Part shown: piece after piece, positions 1-19,100 of the stretch | Layout: every line of letters begins with the position of its first letter | Numbering within the stretch: the stretch's first letter is position 1 | From: Sacculina carcini | Lineage: Eukaryota; Arthropoda; Thecostraca; Sacculinidae | Direction: 5' to 3' | DNA: 64,000 nucleotides | Assembly (NCBI GenBank): GCA_916048095.2 | Contig: OU696572.1 | Location: 1,942,162-2,006,161, forward strand | The notes under the pieces: generated by a model | What the model was told of the DNA's origin: nothing | The model's input: only the letters and a program-made list of their open reading frames with translations | The model's database searches: none | Position numbers and translations under genes: made by a program

Positions 1-79
1 CATCGATTTTGCTAGGTTTATTGCATGTAAGTCACAGATGAACTTGTTCAGTTGTCAATGTACGCATTTTTCTTATGTG

Positions 80-410
80 GACTCTGTGGTGTAGTAGTTA
101 GCGCACCTGCCTCACAAACGGGAGGTCCGTGGTTCGAAGATTGACGGAGGATAATATATCTGGGCGAATTATATATTCCAACAGCTCCTGTTCACCCAGC
201 AGTAAATGGCACCAGATATCAGTCATGCATTCTGGGGAGGCTTATTCTCGGTCCTCTCTAATACGTCTTCTGTCCTTGTGGAGCCATAGCGTGGAGAGGG
301 TCGGTTCTGAGGTGGCAGCGAGCTGCACGGGGCACACCTGTGTGTTCATAAGCTTCGAGTTTTTCCCGTGTAGCAGTTGTTACATGAGGTCTTGAACTTT
401 TTAACCTGTG
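80..410 (+). mobile_element. tRNA-derived SINE, copy 1
   Basis: The head resembles a tRNA: a box-A-like GTGGTGTAGTAGTTAGC, then a box-B-like GTGGTTCGAA. The body matches the copy at 8211-8814: the CACCCAGCAGTAAATGG motif, CCAGATATCAGTC, and a tail with GCCATAGCGTGGAGAGGG and GTGTAGCAG. The anticodon-loop position reads CAC, so the source was probably tRNA-Val; the stems are too degraded for a working tRNA. No target-site duplication was recognised. Confidence 0.75.
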
Positions 411-681
411 CATGGAGGGGGCAAAATAGAGACAAGAGGAACGCCAAACCAAATCAAATTTGATATGTCATGCTGCCTGTCGTCAGAAAATTAATTGAAT
501 GTTCGAGTGGACAAATTCATACATTAGCCAGTGAAAACATTTGTTGAGTAATGTTAGCCACTATTTAGCTTAGTACAATGCACTAATAGTACTGCAAAAT
601 TTTGTCACAACTCTAAGGTGGTTGTGGAAATGATCTAAGGTGAAGTACCTGATTGTTCCTCAATGAAGTATGAACATAAAA

Positions 682-985
682 CAGGGGTTACCAATATGTT
701 TCGCTCCGCAACCCCCAGGACAGATCCGGAGGACTCCAAGATCCCCCAGTAAAAATAAGGGAAGCTAGAAAAACAGCTTTATACTGAATTATTATCACAT
801 TCAATACTTTAATGCCATCGTTATTGATTTTTTTCGAAAATACAAAGAAAAAACATCAGGTGTTTATAACATGAAATTTTGTGCAAATTTTTTCGCATGC
901 AATTTTTTTCAGGCGGCTCTCACGACCTTCTGAAGTGGCTTCGCGACCCCCCTAGGGATCAATATTCACGGGTTGGTAACCTCTG
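682..985. mobile_element. Old hAT-type MITE
   Basis: The ends are inverted: CAGGGGTTACCAA at the left and its near complement TTGGTAACCTCTG at the right. The 8-bp flanks acataaaa and ccatagaa match at 6 of 8 positions, an eroded hAT-style duplication. The inside is A/T-rich with a CGACCCCC-type motif near each end and has no coding capacity. Confidence 0.6.
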
Positions 986-1230
986 CCATAGAAGGATAGC
1001 TACAGACTTTTCCAAGCCATCCAGTTATTAATTAATTCTACCGCATACCGGACCCGTTTTATAAGCGAGGATGTAGAATGAAATATCAAAATAATATTAT
1101 GATTATTATTATTATTATTATTATTTAGAATTGATGTCTGAACAAATTCACACGGCTGTCATTTGGAGCAATCAAGGGGGCTATCCTTTTACAGCACAAT
1201 ACAATATGAAATCATATGTTTTCACATTCG

Positions 1231-1550
1231 TCGTGGCGGCGCCAGGAATTTTCCTATGTGAGCGCTGAGGGGGACTAAGGAAAAAGTTGAGGGGACTTGG
1301 CAAAACATGAAGAGCTACACTCGAACGCTGACTACATAATATTATAATAAGGGACTGGGGCACACTGATTCAGTCGTCGAACTTGAACCATTCTGCATTT
1401 ACGGTGGTAGGAAAGCTTCATTTATAGTGGTAATATACTTTTAATCTCCATGATTATCATTTTTGGGGGGCTTAGAGGGGATTGACATTTTTTGAGGGAG
1501 GCTGAAGCCCCCCCCCCCCCCCCGCAAGCTCCCTCTTAGCGCCGCTACTG
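1231..1550 (-). mobile_element. GTGGCGGCGCC-family MITE, copy 1
   Basis: The ends GTGGCGGCGCCAGG and GCGCCGCTACTG are near inverted repeats. The inside is shared with the copy at 31357-31657 in opposite orientation, including the stretches AACATGAAGAGCTACACTCG and GAACTTGAACC. A run of 16 C lies near 1511. No target-site duplication was found. Confidence 0.6.
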
Positions 1551-2219
1551 AAAATTTGCAGCCTTCTGCAGTGTTCGCACTCTTTTCAGTTCGGCAATCA
1601 GCTCTTGCGCCTTCTGGTTGATTGATAGATATATGAAAAAGATAAATATACAAACGAGGTAATGATAAAACACGTTTATATTCAATATTCATTCACACAG
1701 CTTAGCGTTCCTTCAAGCTGTTTTCCGGAAACAATCATAAATCATAGGTAAAACATATACTTATTCAATTTTTACAGGAGTCTTTGCCACCCTTAGAAGC
1801 CACGAGATTTTACACCCCTTAGAACTTCCTAGGGTGCGAGCAACCCCGGTTCAGAACCCCTGCGTTATAAGAACATACCCCTAACTTGCACCGGCTTAAA
1901 TATGACAGGGAGAAATTATGCTCCAACGATGAATGGCTACAAGTGTACGTACGTATTTGCTGGTAATATTGGGATGCACTGTTTTGTTTGAATACTTTTC
2001 ATCTATCTTTTATTTGATCTGAATCGTATTTTTAGTGTTTTTTGTTGTTGTTGTAATTTTTTACTCTTTCCACACTCAACCATTTGGTATTCACGCAATA
2101 ACCAAAAAACATCACCTCTCAACTTCACCTGTCTCCCGTGGCAATTTCGCATGAATGCATGTTGACATCACCTTTTTGCTGGATTGCAATCACCCATAGT
2201 AGTTGCTAAATGTTTAGTA

Positions 2220-2272
<53 letters not shown>

Positions 2273-2726
2273 GTGTGTGTGTGTGTTTGTCCGCTTGAAT
2301 CAATCGCTGTTGACAGAATATTGATACAATAATGACGGACGGGGCTGAACATGTTCCTCTGCAAGTTCGCTCTGAGTAGCCACTAACTTATTCCCATTAC
2401 AGTTTGGCATTGCTTTGCTGAAATGCCACACGCATGGTAAGCACAGAGTGGATTTTTCAAATCTTCTTCTAATTTGCAATTGTCTTCACACCAATAAACT
2501 TATCAATATTGAATTTATTTTTATTTATAATATTAAAATGAATTTGACAGGCTACAGGTGCCACAATTGTCTTATGAGCAAATATTTTTGCGTACTTTCA
2601 TTTTAGTCCACGGTTTAATTACAAAAATAATATGAGATAGTGTAAAACCTCACTTGGCATCTAACCTAATGCATGTGCGTGTTTGTGTGTGTGTGTGTGT
2701 GTGTACTTGTGTCCGCTTTACTGAAG
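1551..2726. other. Non-coding sequence with (TG)n arrays
   Basis: No gene is seen. It contains a (TG)n array at 2222-2287 and a shorter one at 2680-2704. The second (TG)n plus a C/T-rich stretch may serve as the pyrimidine tract upstream of the splice acceptor at 2725-2726. Confidence 0.6.
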
Positions 2727-5700
2727 AGTCTTATTGAACCTGACCTTACACGCCGCAATGCCAAATCGGCTTTCCTACATCGCAACCGCTATCGTCTGCC
2801 GAAATCTGTACGTCTAGCTCCAGATGTTAAACCAACCGCCTCCTTGTCCAATGCTCTTGCACACACTCCAAACATTTCGTTGCGTCATTATGGCTACTGT
2901 AATCCCCTATCCAGCGTGAGCTCAAGTGGCAAACCGTTTCATACTCCAGTTATAACCGCTAATCACCTTACCAACGTGACGGCCGGAACGTCTTCAGTGG
3001 TGGCTTCACAGATCGTGACTCCGACGTCGCCGTTGGCATCAGAATCAGAAGCAGGAGTAGCACATTATACTTCGGCACCATTGTCCAATGATACATCAGC
3101 GTCTCCAAACAGCGGCCCTACAAGATTCAATAAGGTCAGCTGTGGAAGTGGCTAAGGGAATGCAAGCCATGCTCTTTGGTATCTCGAAAGCTTCCGTTCA
3201 AAACCATCTAAATCTGAAAATTATGTGTTTACGTCCGAAGACCGCTTACTTAAAACGATAAATATTTATTCTTCTAGGTTATATATTGTATCTGTTTTAT
3301 TCGTTGCAGTCTTTATTATAAATTCCTTATTCTTTTTTGCCTGTTATTAACAGAATGTTGTGCCAATGAATCCAAAACTATGTTTGGTATTATTATGTAA
3401 TATTGCATTGGTGTATAGTTTCTCGCTTGAATGATACGATCAAAAGGAACGTAACGAGTACAAAAGTGTATCTTAATTTACTATAGCTAAAAATGTGTTT
3501 GTACAATTGGTCCAGACCAAACAGATACGTTGTAAAGCGTTGAACATTTCCCGAGCGATCGGACGCACCACCAGACTAAGAAACCACACAAGACATTCAC
3601 TTGATCACCAATATCCAGATACCAACACTTGTACTGACAAGGAAAGCAAGTCGACCCAGAACAATTCCCAAGGTGAGTCGTTGCAATCAGCAATTGCATG
3701 ATGTTTCTGCAACAAACTCGCTCTGCTTCAAGCGCAGGGAGCGATCGGAGCCTCTTGCTTGTTCATACAAATATCGATATTCATAATAATTAATCATATT
3801 ATCTGGGAATACATTGTAATTTCTCTTGGGGTGGTAAGGCAACGATGTATTTGAAAACTAGAGTGCTTCTCACAATCTTCGCTTCTTAATGAAGTAGATA
3901 GCGATCGATGTTTGGTCTGTAATCATCTCTAATAATTAGACGTCACTGGATTCACGTAGATCTCCAATCGATGAAGTTGTTACATAAATAGCTTCTTGTG
4001 CACGGTGAAATCTACATAAAAAGCGATACAATTATACAAATATACAATTATACAATGATACAATTATAATACACAGGCTATGAATCTGGATGAAATACAC
4101 AATAGGGACATACTCATTCTATTGAAACCATAAATGAGTCAAGTATACGAATTTAATTAATTGTAGCATGCAACCGGATACATGTGAATTGAATTTTTGT
4201 TGATTCCGGTAACTTGAATAATGACGCTCTGTCGCTAGTGAAGTCAGTTTTGATGGTAACCTGGCTTCGGTACGTTAATATCAGCGTTGAAGCATCGTTC
4301 CGTTTCCCTTTCTCTTTCCTGACTTATCTAGCTTAACTAACCTAATTGAACCCAACCCAACCCTGCCTAATCTAACCTAGCAAGTGAAAGAGAGCCCGGG
4401 TTCCCTGTGATTAATACTAATAATAATAATACTAATACATTTGTGGCACATTCGAACACGACTATGGCGCCGCTTATAGGTGGCGGTGCGACTCAAAACT
4501 GCGTTATAGGCGCTCTAAAATCACTAATTTAGCAACACGCGAAAGCCCGCCAATATTTTGCATAAGTCTCATCATTTTGTCTTTGGGAAGTGCTTCAGCA
4601 GGCTGGCTTGATTTGTGACGAAGTTTTAGCAGCAAACTTTTTGCGCCAGAGCTTCGTCTATCTATCGCTAGTCAAAGCGTATCACTGTAATTTTGTAAGA
4701 AAATATTTATGTAAGGAAATATTCACCTTGTCTTCTCTTTGGGAATTGTCCGGGTGATTTTCCTTGTGAAATCCTTCAGATATCCGGGGTTTTTAATATT
4801 GGGCCTAAAAAATTTGATTGAAACATTTGTCCTAAAAATGACAAAAGAAACAACAGGCTTATATGAAGGTGTAATTTCAATATATAAAAAAATACTATAA
4901 AATTCAAAAGTAAATTTTTAAGCGCGCGAAACGCTCACGTACAGAAATATTCTGTTTATATTTCCGAAATATTGAATCATCCTACAATATCTGCATGTGA
5001 GAAAAGAGACAGAGACAATCGCAGGACAATGAGGGAAAAAACAACGAATGTGAAATTTCAGAAAAATATAATTATAAGCCAAACAACACGCGTAATGAAA
5101 AACGAAATCGCGCATGCATCCATCTCGATATACGCTGAAGACATTACAAAAAATCAAGCATGCGTATGATAAAAACACAATTAAGGCAAGAATATATACT
5201 CCACACCAAACAGGAAAATATGTTCCAGAAAAGTACATGCATCAAATTAAGAACATAAACAAATACTTCATTAAATATAGTCAGGTGGTCCTCTTCAATG
5301 ACGTGATAAATTGATTGTGACTGGAAAATATTTTGATTTCACTTGAGTGCATTTCTGAGCCACTCGTATTTTCGCCAGACAATTGATTTACGTTTGTTTG
5401 CTGCTCCGTGCAGCTTTTTAACAGTACCTCAGTGAATTACCAAATTAACTGCTTTATATATCTACTCTCCAGCGTCACTATGCGTTCACATGATTTTCAG
5501 CCTATTTTGACTTCATATTAGCAAGCTAAGGCAGCGTGCATAAATTAGGTGATTTAGGTTTTCAACTCCTATTACAATTGGCTAGCCGTTAAATGTTTGT
5601 CTGTTTTGCAGAATCACACCCGTCCGTTACACTACACTCCTCAACGCAAGCTGAACCTTCATCACCGTCATCATCCTCCCTCAGTTGGTCACGCCGAGCT

Positions 5701-6165
5701 GATAGTAGAAAGGGTCTCTTGTTGCCACTTCCGTTGATTACTTCACCTCACGGTCAACAAGATTCGCTGGCTACTTATCCACCGATGACCTCATGCTCTC
5801 CTCGAACGGCTCCAGAGATCTTAGACGTTTGCCGAAGGGCACCGGTGACTTCGATTTCAGCCACGCCTGCTACTCCAATCGTTCAGAACTCGGCGATAAA
5901 CGGCCACCAACCGGTCGCGAATCGAATGTGTTCTCAGTCCGGTGGCGACAGTAGATCTTGTGGACGTTATGACGGCTGTGACGTTGGTCATACGAAATCG
6001 CATCCGCGCTGTGTTGCCTCTGGATGTTTGTACGACACGCCGACGCTGCTTGGATCAGAGGACGACGAGTTACGGTGTCTTTGCGGCGCTGTGATGACCG
6101 AACGCAGCGTTGAAGCCAAGAAGAGCAGACATTTGGATAGTGATTGTGCCAATACGAATTCATAG
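2727..6165 (+). CDS. Unknown host protein, at least three exons (5' end not found)
   Basis: I do not recognise this gene. Three exons fit one frame: 2727-3134 (ends in phase 0, AAG|GTCAGC), 3516-3672 (acceptor TTGGTCCAG, donor CAAG|GTGAGT, ends in phase 1) and 5612-6165 (acceptor TGTTTTGCAG, stop TAG). Matching phases across both junctions are the main support. About 370 residues are visible. The first exon begins SLIEPDLTRRNAKSAF; the rest is rich in Ser, Thr, Pro and His with no membrane segment. The last exon has a Cys-rich patch (CGRYDGCDVGH, CVASGCL, LRCLCG). It could be the low-complexity C-terminal region of a larger protein whose conserved domain lies in exons left of the window. The first splice acceptor follows a (TG)n array and is the least certain. 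No function is proposed. Confidence 0.55.
3673..5611 (+). other. Intron 2 of the unknown host gene
   Basis: A 1.9-kb intron bounded by GTGAGT and TTTTGCAG. It contains a short run of degenerate CCTAA/CCCAA units at about 4335-4380, of the arthropod telomere type. Short open frames at 4918-5314 overlap on both strands and look accidental. Confidence 0.5.
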
Positions 6166-6635
6166 AACGCCTACGAGGTCAGCTGTGGCACTATGTCTGT
6201 GCTGGATTGTCGTTAAGAGAGTGGCCAAAAATTGGACCTCTATTGCGGCATCGAAATAGCTCATCAAACATCAGCGGAAAATGTTACTTTGGCTGTGTCC
6301 TCAATACTTCGCTTATTGACATTTGTTCATTTTACACGTTCGGCAGGGAACGTTGGCGGTGAAACTACAATGGAACGAAATGTGTTCGCATATTCACTCA
6401 TGCAGTCGTATTCTGACATGTTGCAAATCATGGTTTGTTGCAATGCAGTTGAGAAAATATCCACAATAACGACCCATTAATATAAGGCATGTGATTTAGG
6501 TTTTCTGCGAGAGTAAATATTGTCGGAAAATTGAACGAATTAATACGTAAAATCAAATAGAATAGCCACTCTAAGATATTGAAATGTTTGACACAAAATG
6601 AGTCGTAAGTATTCGATTCCTGATATTGACATGCA

Positions 6636-6668
<33 letters not shown>

Positions 6669-7183
6669 GTTGAATTCTGAACACTTATTTTTATTGTGTG
6701 TGTGTGTGTTTGATTTTGAGATACCTGAAGTTAGTGAGCCTCTGATGTTGGGCATCAAATTTGTACACGGGTTCGATGTATTTGGTAATGTGTTTCACTA
6801 CTGAGACGTTGATGTTCTCGACAGTGGGTGTTTTGGTTTGGCCAAACACACAAACACGTCAAATATATTCCAAGCCAAACATTTTGTTTAAGGTATTCCA
6901 GCCGTCATTCAAGTCTTTCAGCCGAAACATCTTTTTATAATATCGTGTTTTCATACGGTAATGTCTGTAGACATTAGTGATTGGTTTCTGACGACTTGCG
7001 TACAGCTTTGAAAAACAATAAATAATTAGTTCAGGAGCTTCAGAACTCGACACGAATAGCAAATATCTTCTCGGTCACATGTGACAACGCACTCACGCAC
7101 TGCTAAGCACATTTCACACGCTAGTGGTGACCTCTGAAAATGCATTCCGCCAATTTTTCCGGACTCTCATGAAGTCTCGGACA
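6166..7183. other. Intergenic region between two convergent genes
   Basis: The unknown + gene ends at 6165 and flightin ends at 7184 on the other strand, so this should hold both 3' UTRs. It contains (TG)n at about 6631-6670. No further gene is seen. Confidence 0.5.
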
Positions 7184-12947
<5,764 letters not shown>

Positions 12948-13059
12948 GTTGCTTGGTGAGACGAACGTGCGCGCGAATGAAGCTCTGTGTGTCAACTGTA
13001 GCACCAATGACAATCTGACATATTCAGCACACACAGACACACACACAGACACACACACA

Positions 13060-13134
<75 letters not shown>

Positions 13135-14593
13135 ACACAAGCACATACACACACACACACACACAGAGACACACATGTATGCACAATGTATATGTATGAA
13201 TATATGCGTATATAATCGAGTTGGCTTCAGAGGTGCACTTAGAATTAATTATATTGAATAATTTTCCCACAAAATTTCAGATGGTTGGATAAGGAACATT
13301 TAGGCGATGACGACAGATATATTTGCAGTAGCTCTAAGCAATTTTTTATTATTAATAATATCAAAGTATTCTGTTTGCCAGAGTATTTGCATTAAATATG
13401 GGAATTTTTATAAATGTGGGAGTTTTTTAAAAAGCTTATAAACGCGGCAAAAAAAACCCGAGATATTTTTATAAAATGTTGAAGTTTTTTTAGTTTTCCT
13501 ATTCAATATTGACTATACCAAGTAGTGTCTGCATGTGTGTTATACTTCATTTCTCCTTAAATGTGACTTTTATTTGGTTAAATATTTATCTATTTATATA
13601 TTTATATATTAATTCATTTATTCAATTAAATATGACTTGAATTTGTCTTCTTTTCATTTCTTTCTCACCACAGATCTTCCGCAATCTCGGAATCACTGTG
13701 TAAAGACGCTATGCATGTATTCAGTATTTCGGAAAATTTATTTTGGAAATATTTTTGGATAAACTTAGAAATCGCCCAGTCAGAACCGTAGCAATTTTTT
13801 ATATCAAGATATCATTAATTTCTCAAACAAACCGTAAAAGCTAACAATTATAAACACAATTATCAATTCAAATGCCTATATAGAAGTGTATATAAACATT
13901 CGTGAAAAAGACCGATTACAGTAACCTAATAGAGCAATGTAATGTGATAATGCAATGTAAATGTAATAGCAATGTAAATGTAATTGCAATGTAAGCGAAA
14001 CCAACAAAAAGTCAGCAAACAAATAAGATTTTTCATTAATTAAATATATAAAACTAAGAAACCGATCAATATGTAAACATCAGTATTCAGGAGTCATAAG
14101 AGCTCATGTACATCTCAACGGTAGGATGATTTGGGGGGTGTGTGTGTATGTTTGTGTGTGTGAGTGTGTGTAAGTGTGAGTGCGTGTGTGTGTGTGTGTT
14201 TGGCGGACTCGATGTAGCCATAGTTGTTTTACACTCGCTATCAAACGCTCGGCACTAAAATAGAAACACTGGCCACCGCATCTAGTGTGTGTTTTTGCGT
14301 AGCGATCTCGGTCCGCTCCCAATCTCTTGTCTTCAGCGATCTGTCTGTCTGTGTTTTTGTCTGTGTGTGTGTGTGTGTCAGACGTGACCCGAAAATAGCC
14401 ACAGACGACGTCGCCGAGGTCACTGCCGTAAATAGCCAGCGGCTATTTGACATTAGCGCCTCTAGCCATCCCCCCACGTAACCCCCCTTTATTCGGGTCC
14501 CAGCCAAACAATTGCATGCAAGTCAGGATTGAAGGTAATTTTTTACCATTATCCCCATGTATGCACAAAATATTTGAATCAATTTGTAATTAT
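12948..14593. other. Upstream region of flightin
   Basis: This should contain the flightin promoter, since the start codon is at 12947 on -. It includes a (CA)n array at 13028-13168, starting about 80 bp from the start codon, and (TG)n stretches at 14137-14205 and 14350-14378. No TATA box was recognised close to the start. No other gene is seen. Confidence 0.4.
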
Positions 14594-15842
14594 TAGGGCT
14601 GTCAAAAGTTAATAAAGTTACTTTTTCACCTAAAGGTCACTTTTTCATAAGCTACCTAAAACTGCATATAAAAGTTGTGTACGATAATTATTAAAAGAGT
14701 TATTAGGTTACCAAAAGTTACTTTTTCATCGTTAGTTACTTTTTTGCTTTTAAGGTTACTTTTTATCGTCAGGTTAGCTTTTGGTATTTTTCTTGTTATT
14801 AGGTAAGTTAACCACGAAGTTCGGTGACTTTTTGCAGATAAGAGGCACAAAACGGTATATATGAGGATAAAATAGAAAAAGAGATGGACCATTAGGTCTG
14901 AAGATCAAGAAATGTCAAAGCTTCTGCTGTTAGGATTTAGCAATTGGTATTCATCTTAATATCTGTGCTACTCGATATTTATACGTTTTTGGGTACGCAG
15001 GATAGTGTAATTCCATTTTAGAAAATGTCCACGAACTGGAGGGTGTCGTGAGATGTTTGGAGCGTGGTATAGTACGATGTGTGAGCTCTCTATACCAGAT
15101 AATGCACTGTAGCACTTGACAGTACGTATTTACTTGAACATAAATTAGCACGTGTTTTTCAGGGAGTGAGAGAGCGCCATTTTCCCACATTTGACATTTA
15201 TAAGACTGTGAGCACAGGGTGCTACATATGGGAGGACGGGGGCATTCACACATGCAGTGTTTACGCCCACACAAATATACAAGCTGTAGTACGTGCTATT
15301 TGATAAAAAGTTCCATTGGAAGATTATTGCGACCATTATTACAAATATTTACATTTGCAATTAGTGTATTTGGCATTTTTATTAGCCTTCCACATGAAAT
15401 TATATTTAGATGGTTATGCTCCTTTTTTCGAAGTTAGCAAAATTATGGTAAGTCACTTATGGTGGTTTGATGTAAAATGGTGCCAGATCGGAGAGAGGAT
15501 GGAAAAATAGTACCAACTCGGAAATAGGATAGAAGGACTGGTGTATTTTCTTCCTTCAGAACTGCAAACAGAAATTGACCTTTTTTGAAGGAGGTTATTT
15601 TTAGGTTACTTATTTTTATTGGTTATTAGGTTACTTTATATGTTCACAAACAAACAACAAACAAACCGTGTATTTCATATAGCGCACTAATCAGCAAAGG
15701 CGTGATAAACATGTGATAAAGCGATACAAAAGTGATAATAACTTTAAAACTCAGGTTATTTTTGGGTTACTTTTTTAGGTGACCTTTTCTCGAAAATAAA
15801 GTTACTTTTTATGATTTTTAGGTTACTTTTTTGACAGCCCTA
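14594..15842. mobile_element. Non-autonomous hAT element, long family, copy 2
   Basis: Same ends as the element at 9760 (TAGGGCTGTCAAAAG and TTTGACAGCCCTA). The flanks 14586-14593 and 15843-15850 are both GTAATTAT, a perfect 8-bp duplication. By eye about nine in ten bases agree with copy 1, and the order of internal GGTTACTTTTT repeats is the same. The shared - frame is present at 14951-15274. It sits between flightin and ferlin, 258 bp beyond the ferlin stop. Confidence 0.9.
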
Positions 15843-16107
15843 GTAATTATGCATAAACTAGATGTTGAATTTGATTAAATCCGCTCTGAACGTATATTTC
15901 TTTTTTTTAGTAAACTTAAGCCAATTACCACAGCAAAATACGAGAAACTTATTACAAGGTTGTATTATTCACTAGGATTCGATATTTAGGCTGGCAGTGA
16001 ATTGTTGAAAAAAACAGTATGTGTTTGCACGTGCATGAGTACTTGCAAGAAATATATCATTGACGTTGACCAAATATAGAAGTCATTGAACAAACATAGC
16101 GATGGAT

Positions 16108-19100
16108 TCACAAAATTCGCGCAAACCGATTTGCAATCACCTGAGGCATGCTATAGACCATCAGAATTCCAAACATGGCAAACGGCAGGATGATCAGCAC
16201 GGTCAGAATCAGAAACTTGTGTCGCTTCCAGATGATGTACTTGAACGTCTTCCACGGCGACCTGAACCAGAGAAACGAGCTGCCCGGTCGGTCTGGAGGC
16301 TCAAGTTTGGCAACCGGTGAGTTTTTGGCGTCCACCTCGGAGAGCAATTCCATTTCCATGTCCAGCTTGCCAATGCAATCCCGAACGCCCTCCTTTTGCC
16401 CGAGCACAGGCCAAAAGCCACGTATTCTTCGTTTCTGCCACAGATCAATTGGAGTTTCATTTTCGACTGGTTTCTTTTTCTTCAGAAATGCACCAGTCAA
16501 GTGACCCCATAAATTATTTTCGGTCGCAAGCTGGTTTGTGCTTTCTTCACGCTCCTGTCCAGCGATTGATGATTTTTGGTGGTCTGAGGGTTCACTCATA
16601 TCACAACTAAAGGTTGAGTCTACGTTTATGGCAGACTTACCCCGCGAGGATTCACTACACAACTGTGACTTACTAGGGCCACTTTTCTCGCTCGATATTT
16701 TAGTTTTTATTTGGCTATTTGTGTGATTACTCAGCTGATTGTCCGTTTTATTGTTTTCTTTTAAGTTCAACTGATGAAGACCGCATTCAGTGGCATTTTT
16801 TGCTGGATGGGGTAACTCAGATAGGTTCAGTTCAATCTCTCCTAGGAAATCATCTTTACCTATTATATCGTCATCCCAAACCTGAAACATTAATATCGGC
16901 GGTAGTCTCTGTTCTGACTCACGTCCAGTCCATATTTGTTTCTTTCCTCGCACAACCATCACTCGTTCGGCTTCTATGTAGTCAATATTGAAAACGAACA
17001 ACCAATTGAACATTGCCTCCCCGTCCATGCATCTGAAGTGAACATCCGTCTGTTGCTTCTTTTTGACTCCTTTCAACCAGCATTTGACATAGACATCAGA
17101 CATGCTACTGCCTGCAATTTTCGAGAATTCACTCATGATAACGTCGGCAACGTTGTACAGCTTAATACGCAACTCATACTTGTTGGCACAACGTGGCGAA
17201 ATATCTACGACATGCTCAGGCACTCCTTGATTAACGGGAAATATATCGACAAACAGCTCGATTCGTCCCTGCTCGGTGCCTGGCATCGCTGGATTGAAAA
17301 GTTGACGAGTTTCAACATGTTCGGGAACAGCTCCGAGCGAATGCAATGCAAACAGAGCCACTTGCTCTTTCACACATCCCACGGACGCTGGCCTAATGCT
17401 GTTCTCTCCGCCCTTGCCAGCAAAGGTGTAGCGCTTATTGTTTATGACAACCGTGTTCTCAGCAATCCAATCGGGCTCAGAATGAGAATTGACGTGGCAG
17501 AAATCGTCAAGTATTTCACTGGGTTTTTTCACATCGCGCCACCTATTTGGACCATATGTGTGGTATATTAGCGGTAGTCCACACGTAGCCCTGTTCTTGC
17601 TAAAATACCTATTCTCAATGTCTATATAGGTGCTTCCAATTAAATCATCCTTTGAAGTGAGGTCAAAGTCCATGACTGATACTTCTAGCTGATTTTCGGC
17701 AGGAATTTTACACAGAAATTCAGCCAATGCACCGAAAATAGGATTTAATGTTTTGGCTTTGTAATTGTCACGAGTAGTCATTTGATTGCTGCCTAATTTG
17801 ATCTTCAAGAACGGATCTGACATTCCACCCAAATCTTTAGCGGCCAAATCATAACACCTGACAATATACACCCTGACTACCAACTCTTCAACACCAGCTA
17901 TTGGAAGCGCGTGAATTTGTTTGGGAGGCAGGTCAGCTTTTGGATCAGCCGGCAATGAGTACACACTAAGAGCAGCCTTGATGTATCCAATACAGTTCTC
18001 CTTTTGATCATTTGATTTTCCTCTATGTAGACCAAATGACCGCAGAACACCTTGAAGTCCATTAAACCTTGGCACTTTTTCTAATTCTGTGCCGTATATC
18101 CGCAGCGTTTCATAACCACATTCAATATACTCATTGTTTCCATCCAACAATGGATGAGAGGCGTAATATTTACTCCACCAATCAAACTGCTTTGTACCAA
18201 TAATTGACTCCTGTGACTCGATAACATCAACTGCCGATGTTTTCGATTTTGTTTCCTGACTTGTCCGTGAATTTTTTATAAAAGAGGTTCCAATGACTTT
18301 TGTCTCATATGTTGGCCTAACAAGATATTTCGCCAACGATTTTATGACGTGTGTCCCTAAGATCGGTTTTGCTCCACAGTACAGATGATCTCGGACTTTG
18401 AGCACCAGAGGAGGTGAAAACGAAGGATCTGTAGGTAGCATCAGATCCATAAATAGAAATGGATCATCAAAATTTGGAAAATGTTTCATATGCTTGATAA
18501 CTCCAGAAGTGACTATGTTTCCAGAACATTGCAATTCAATGAATGGCCGAAAAACGTTCATTTTCATTGTCTTTTTCATTCCTCGAAGTCCCCAACAGAC
18601 AATTTCGACTGCTGTACGACGCACCGCTGGACGAATTCCACTGTAAAGAGGCAATTTTCCGCATTTACAATAAAGCTCAAATGCAGCCAGCATCTCTCCC
18701 TTCTGTTCACCGTCATGATAAAGCATATGCCACTGAAGTTTTGGTCGACAAGAAATTTCCGGATCAATGTGGCCAACTGGTGGAATGTGCGAGCGCCCAA
18801 GTAGGTCTGGATGTCGAAATAGATTATGATCAAAGACTTCAACGTTTACTGGAGGTGGATTGGTAATTGCTTCCAATGGATGACCATATATGGTGACATC
18901 ATCAAATATTATCGTTGTATTCCACGTGGGGCACAATGTTGCCTGAATGTGCTTTGTCCGCTTTGTATGATGTAGAAAATTCACAACAACATATGGGTCT
19001 GAAAGACCCGATCTGTCACCGGAATGCAATTGACGTGCTTGGTAGATGTGGGCTCGCAACTGGAACTTGAAACAATTGGCGTGATGTACATAGACATTTA

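Noticed and set aside
4335-4380. An interstitial telomere
   Set aside because: Only a handful of degenerate CCTAA/CCCAA units; too short and irregular to claim.
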